From Bacteroidales bacterium (GTDB lineage Bacteria; Bacteroidota; Bacteroidia; Bacteroidales; Bacteroidaceae): a stretch of DNA of 32,988 nt. This document shows, in pieces, positions 31,685 through 32,988 of the stretch. The position numbers and the translations under genes were made by a program. A model generated the notes under the pieces. That model had not been told where the DNA came from, searched no databases, and was given only the letters and a program-made list of their open reading frames with translations. The number at the start of each line of letters is the position of its first letter. Positions within the stretch are counted from its first letter, which is position 1. The DNA lies in the NCBI GenBank assembly GCA_030523615.1, contig JAUNIC010000012.1, forward strand, positions 1-32,988, read 5' to 3'.

Positions 31685-32884
31685 TCAAGATTTCTGCGCT
31701 TCGCGCCACTCAGCGGGCGTCATGCCGGTCGAAGCCTTGAATTTTTCCTGCATCCAGCTGCGCGAGGAGAATCCGCACGCTTCGGCGATGGCCTCGATGC
31801 TGTAGTCGGGTTGCGTGAGGAGCATGCGCTTCGATTCCTCGATGCGGATGTTGGAGAGCCAGACGCGGAAGGTGGAGCCTTCACGCTCGGCGAGGTACTG
31901 AGTGAGCAGGCGCTTGGGAATGCCGAGGCGCTGCGCCATGGTGATGCTCGTGAGGTTCGATGTGTTGTAGCCGCGCTCGGCGCGCCAGGTGGCGATGGCG
32001 GCCTCTACCAGCTCCACTTGCGCGGCGGAGAGGCGAGGGGCCGATGTCGACGATGCAGGGGCGCTGTCCTCGTCAGCGGGCGCACTACTCTCCCCTGCCG
32101 TTGCCTCTTCCTTTTCATCTTTTGCCTCTTCCGTGCTGCCGATGATTTCTTGCGCATCTTCCGCCTCGTCAACAAGGCTGCTCACACCTTGGATACTGAA
32201 GCCCATCGACAGGAAACTGACCACGTAGAACACTAACGCCAATAGGAAAAAGGCGGCGACGATAAACACCGTGCGTGTGTGGAAGATGGACAGCGCGCCG
32301 GCGGCTCCCATGGCATAGAGCAGCACGGTGCCGGAGTGCATATAGATGTTGTACTTGGAGTTGTCGTCGGCGGTTTCGTCTTCGATCTTGCGGTGCATGC
32401 GGCGCAATTCTCCTCCGGGATTGAAGATAAAGAAGAGGATGAGGGCCACATAGACCACCTCCATGGCGCGGAGCACCCACGGCATATCAAGACTGCGGAA
32501 GATGCACAGGCCCGCGACGAAGAGGGCAAGAATGACCGCGACGCCGGCCAGTCCTACCCTGACGAATCGGCGCAGATAGCGATGACCGGCAGAGATGCGC
32601 AACGTGGCACAAGCAAAGAGGAAGGCCACGGGAGAATAGAAAAGGATGTTGATGAGAGCGCCCACATCTTCGCCCCTCGCACGGAATCCGAAGAGCATCT
32701 GCAGCAGATAGTGCACGACGTAGAGGCTTAAGGCGCCGATGAGCATCCAGCGCGAGGACTCGTAGGCGCGACTCTCGGTGTGCTGGTGGTAACGCGCAAA
32801 GAGCAGCACGAGCGCCAGCACCAATGTGATGCTGAAGCAACTGCACTGGAGGAGTAGAAGAGGTATATTGTAGAGGTCGGTCAT
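31685..32884 (-). CDS. Membrane-anchored AraC-family transcription regulator
   Basis: This is a 399-residue protein. The N-terminal half has about six hydrophobic helices (for example 'IPLLLLQCSCFSITLVLALVLLF', 'WMLIGALSLYVVHYLLQMLF', 'AGVAVILALFVAGLCIF', 'VFIVAAFFLLALVFYVVSFL'). A very acidic, Ala/Ser-rich linker of about 60 residues follows (around 235-295). The C-terminus is a complete AraC-type helix-turn-helix domain: 'TSITMAQRLGIPKRLLTQYLAEREGSTFRVWLSNIRIEESKRMLL' and 'YSIEAIAEACGFSSRSWMQEKFKASTGMTPAEWRE'. DNA binding from a membrane-tethered protein is known in Bacteroidetes and other bacteria. The signal sensed is unknown. The ATG at 32884 fits the membrane topology better than the upstream one at 32938, which would lie within a hairpin. 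It reads toward the giant gene, which it may control. Confidence 0.88.
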   Translation of the reverse strand: MTDLYNIPLLLLQCSCFSITLVLALVLLFARYHQHTESRAYESSRWMLIGALSLYVVHYLLQMLFGFRARGEDVGALINILFYSPVAFLFACATLRISAGHRYLRRFVRVGLAGVAVILALFVAGLCIFRSLDMPWVLRAMEVVYVALILFFIFNPGGELRRMHRKIEDETADDNSKYNIYMHSGTVLLYAMGAAGALSIFHTRTVFIVAAFFLLALVFYVVSFLSMGFSIQGVSSLVDEAEDAQEIIGSTEEAKDEKEEATAGESSAPADEDSAPASSTSAPRLSAAQVELVEAAIATWRAERGYNTSNLTSITMAQRLGIPKRLLTQYLAEREGSTFRVWLSNIRIEESKRMLLTQPDYSIEAIAEACGFSSRSWMQEKFKASTGMTPAEWREAQKS

Positions 32885-32910
32885 TGTATTCAGGTGATGA
32901 TAAAAAAAAT

Positions 32911-32944
32911 GGGAATGAACTCGTCTCACGACGAACACATTCCC
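32911..32944 (-). terminator. Hairpin with T-run upstream of the regulator gene
   Basis: GGGAATG (32911-32917) pairs with CATTCCC (32938-32944), with an inner stem TCGT / ACGA. On the minus strand it is followed by ATTTTTTTTA, the form of an intrinsic terminator. It ends only 26 bp before the regulator ATG, so it could be an attenuator in the leader, the terminator of a gene outside the window, or an operator between divergent genes. Confidence 0.5.
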
Positions 32945-32963
32945 TCACAGAACTTATATAGAG

Positions 32964-32988
32964 ATGAAAAAACTATCCGTATGTTGGT
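32964..32988 (+). CDS. Possible start of a divergent gene, cut by the window edge
   Basis: ATG at 32964 opens a frame reading MKKLSVCW before the window ends. The basic start followed by hydrophobic residues would suit a signal peptide. Eight codons are too few to support identity, and no promoter is clear between it and the hairpin at 32911-32944. Confidence 0.22.

Overview
This 33 kb window looks like chromosome from an anaerobic gut- or oral-type Bacteroidales bacterium, probably Prevotella-like. The genus is an inference from gene content. The evidence for the order is: a PorT/GldH pair for type IX secretion (T9SS); several secreted proteins ending in short 'YDLxGRRV...GKKxLVK' sorting tails; a class I fumarase; Bacteroidetes-type promoters (TTTG, about 19 nt, TANNTTTG); and no clear Shine-Dalgarno sites. 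Coding DNA is GC-rich with strong third-position bias, which creates very long spurious antisense ORFs. Almost everything lies on the minus strand. The only complete plus-strand gene is ndk. No intergenic gap exceeds about 240 bp, and I saw no tRNA, rRNA, IS element, transposase or CRISPR array.

Region 1 (35-8367, minus) runs ricT, gldH, porT, then two large secreted proteins (1233 aa with an Omp28-like thioredoxin-fold region, and 522 aa). It starts at a good promoter upstream of ricT and ends at a perfect 20-bp inverted repeat. T9SS parts and likely T9SS cargo are therefore in one directional block.

Region 2 (8370-12993, minus) runs a VTC-type polyphosphate polymerase domain protein, a DUF4956 membrane protein, a DUF2490 outer-membrane barrel, a small secreted sorting-tail protein and a Cthe_2159-family carbohydrate-binding beta-helix protein. 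This gene set recurs in distant bacteria, as I recall, and its job is not established. It is my best candidate for an undescribed system, perhaps one that makes or displays a surface polymer. A three-copy 22-bp tandem repeat lies inside it.

Region 3 (13021-18140) holds ndk (plus), a secreted alkaline phosphatase, a 34-aa membrane microprotein, a 75-aa two-helix membrane protein, fumarase and a self-inhibited Fic protein. ndk and fumarase share a striking ATAAACC-rich leader.

Region 4 (18154-31640, minus) holds secreted surface proteins: a GLUG/InlB-like repeat protein whose dockerin-like tail has been cut off by a frameshift, a 259-aa dockerin protein, and a giant protein of about 3244 aa with three LamG domains. 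The last two appear to form an operon and share a module. The Fic gene and the GLUG gene carry near-identical promoter segments.

Region 5 (31685-32988) holds a membrane-anchored AraC-type regulator that reads toward the giant gene, and possibly the first codons of a divergent gene at the window edge.
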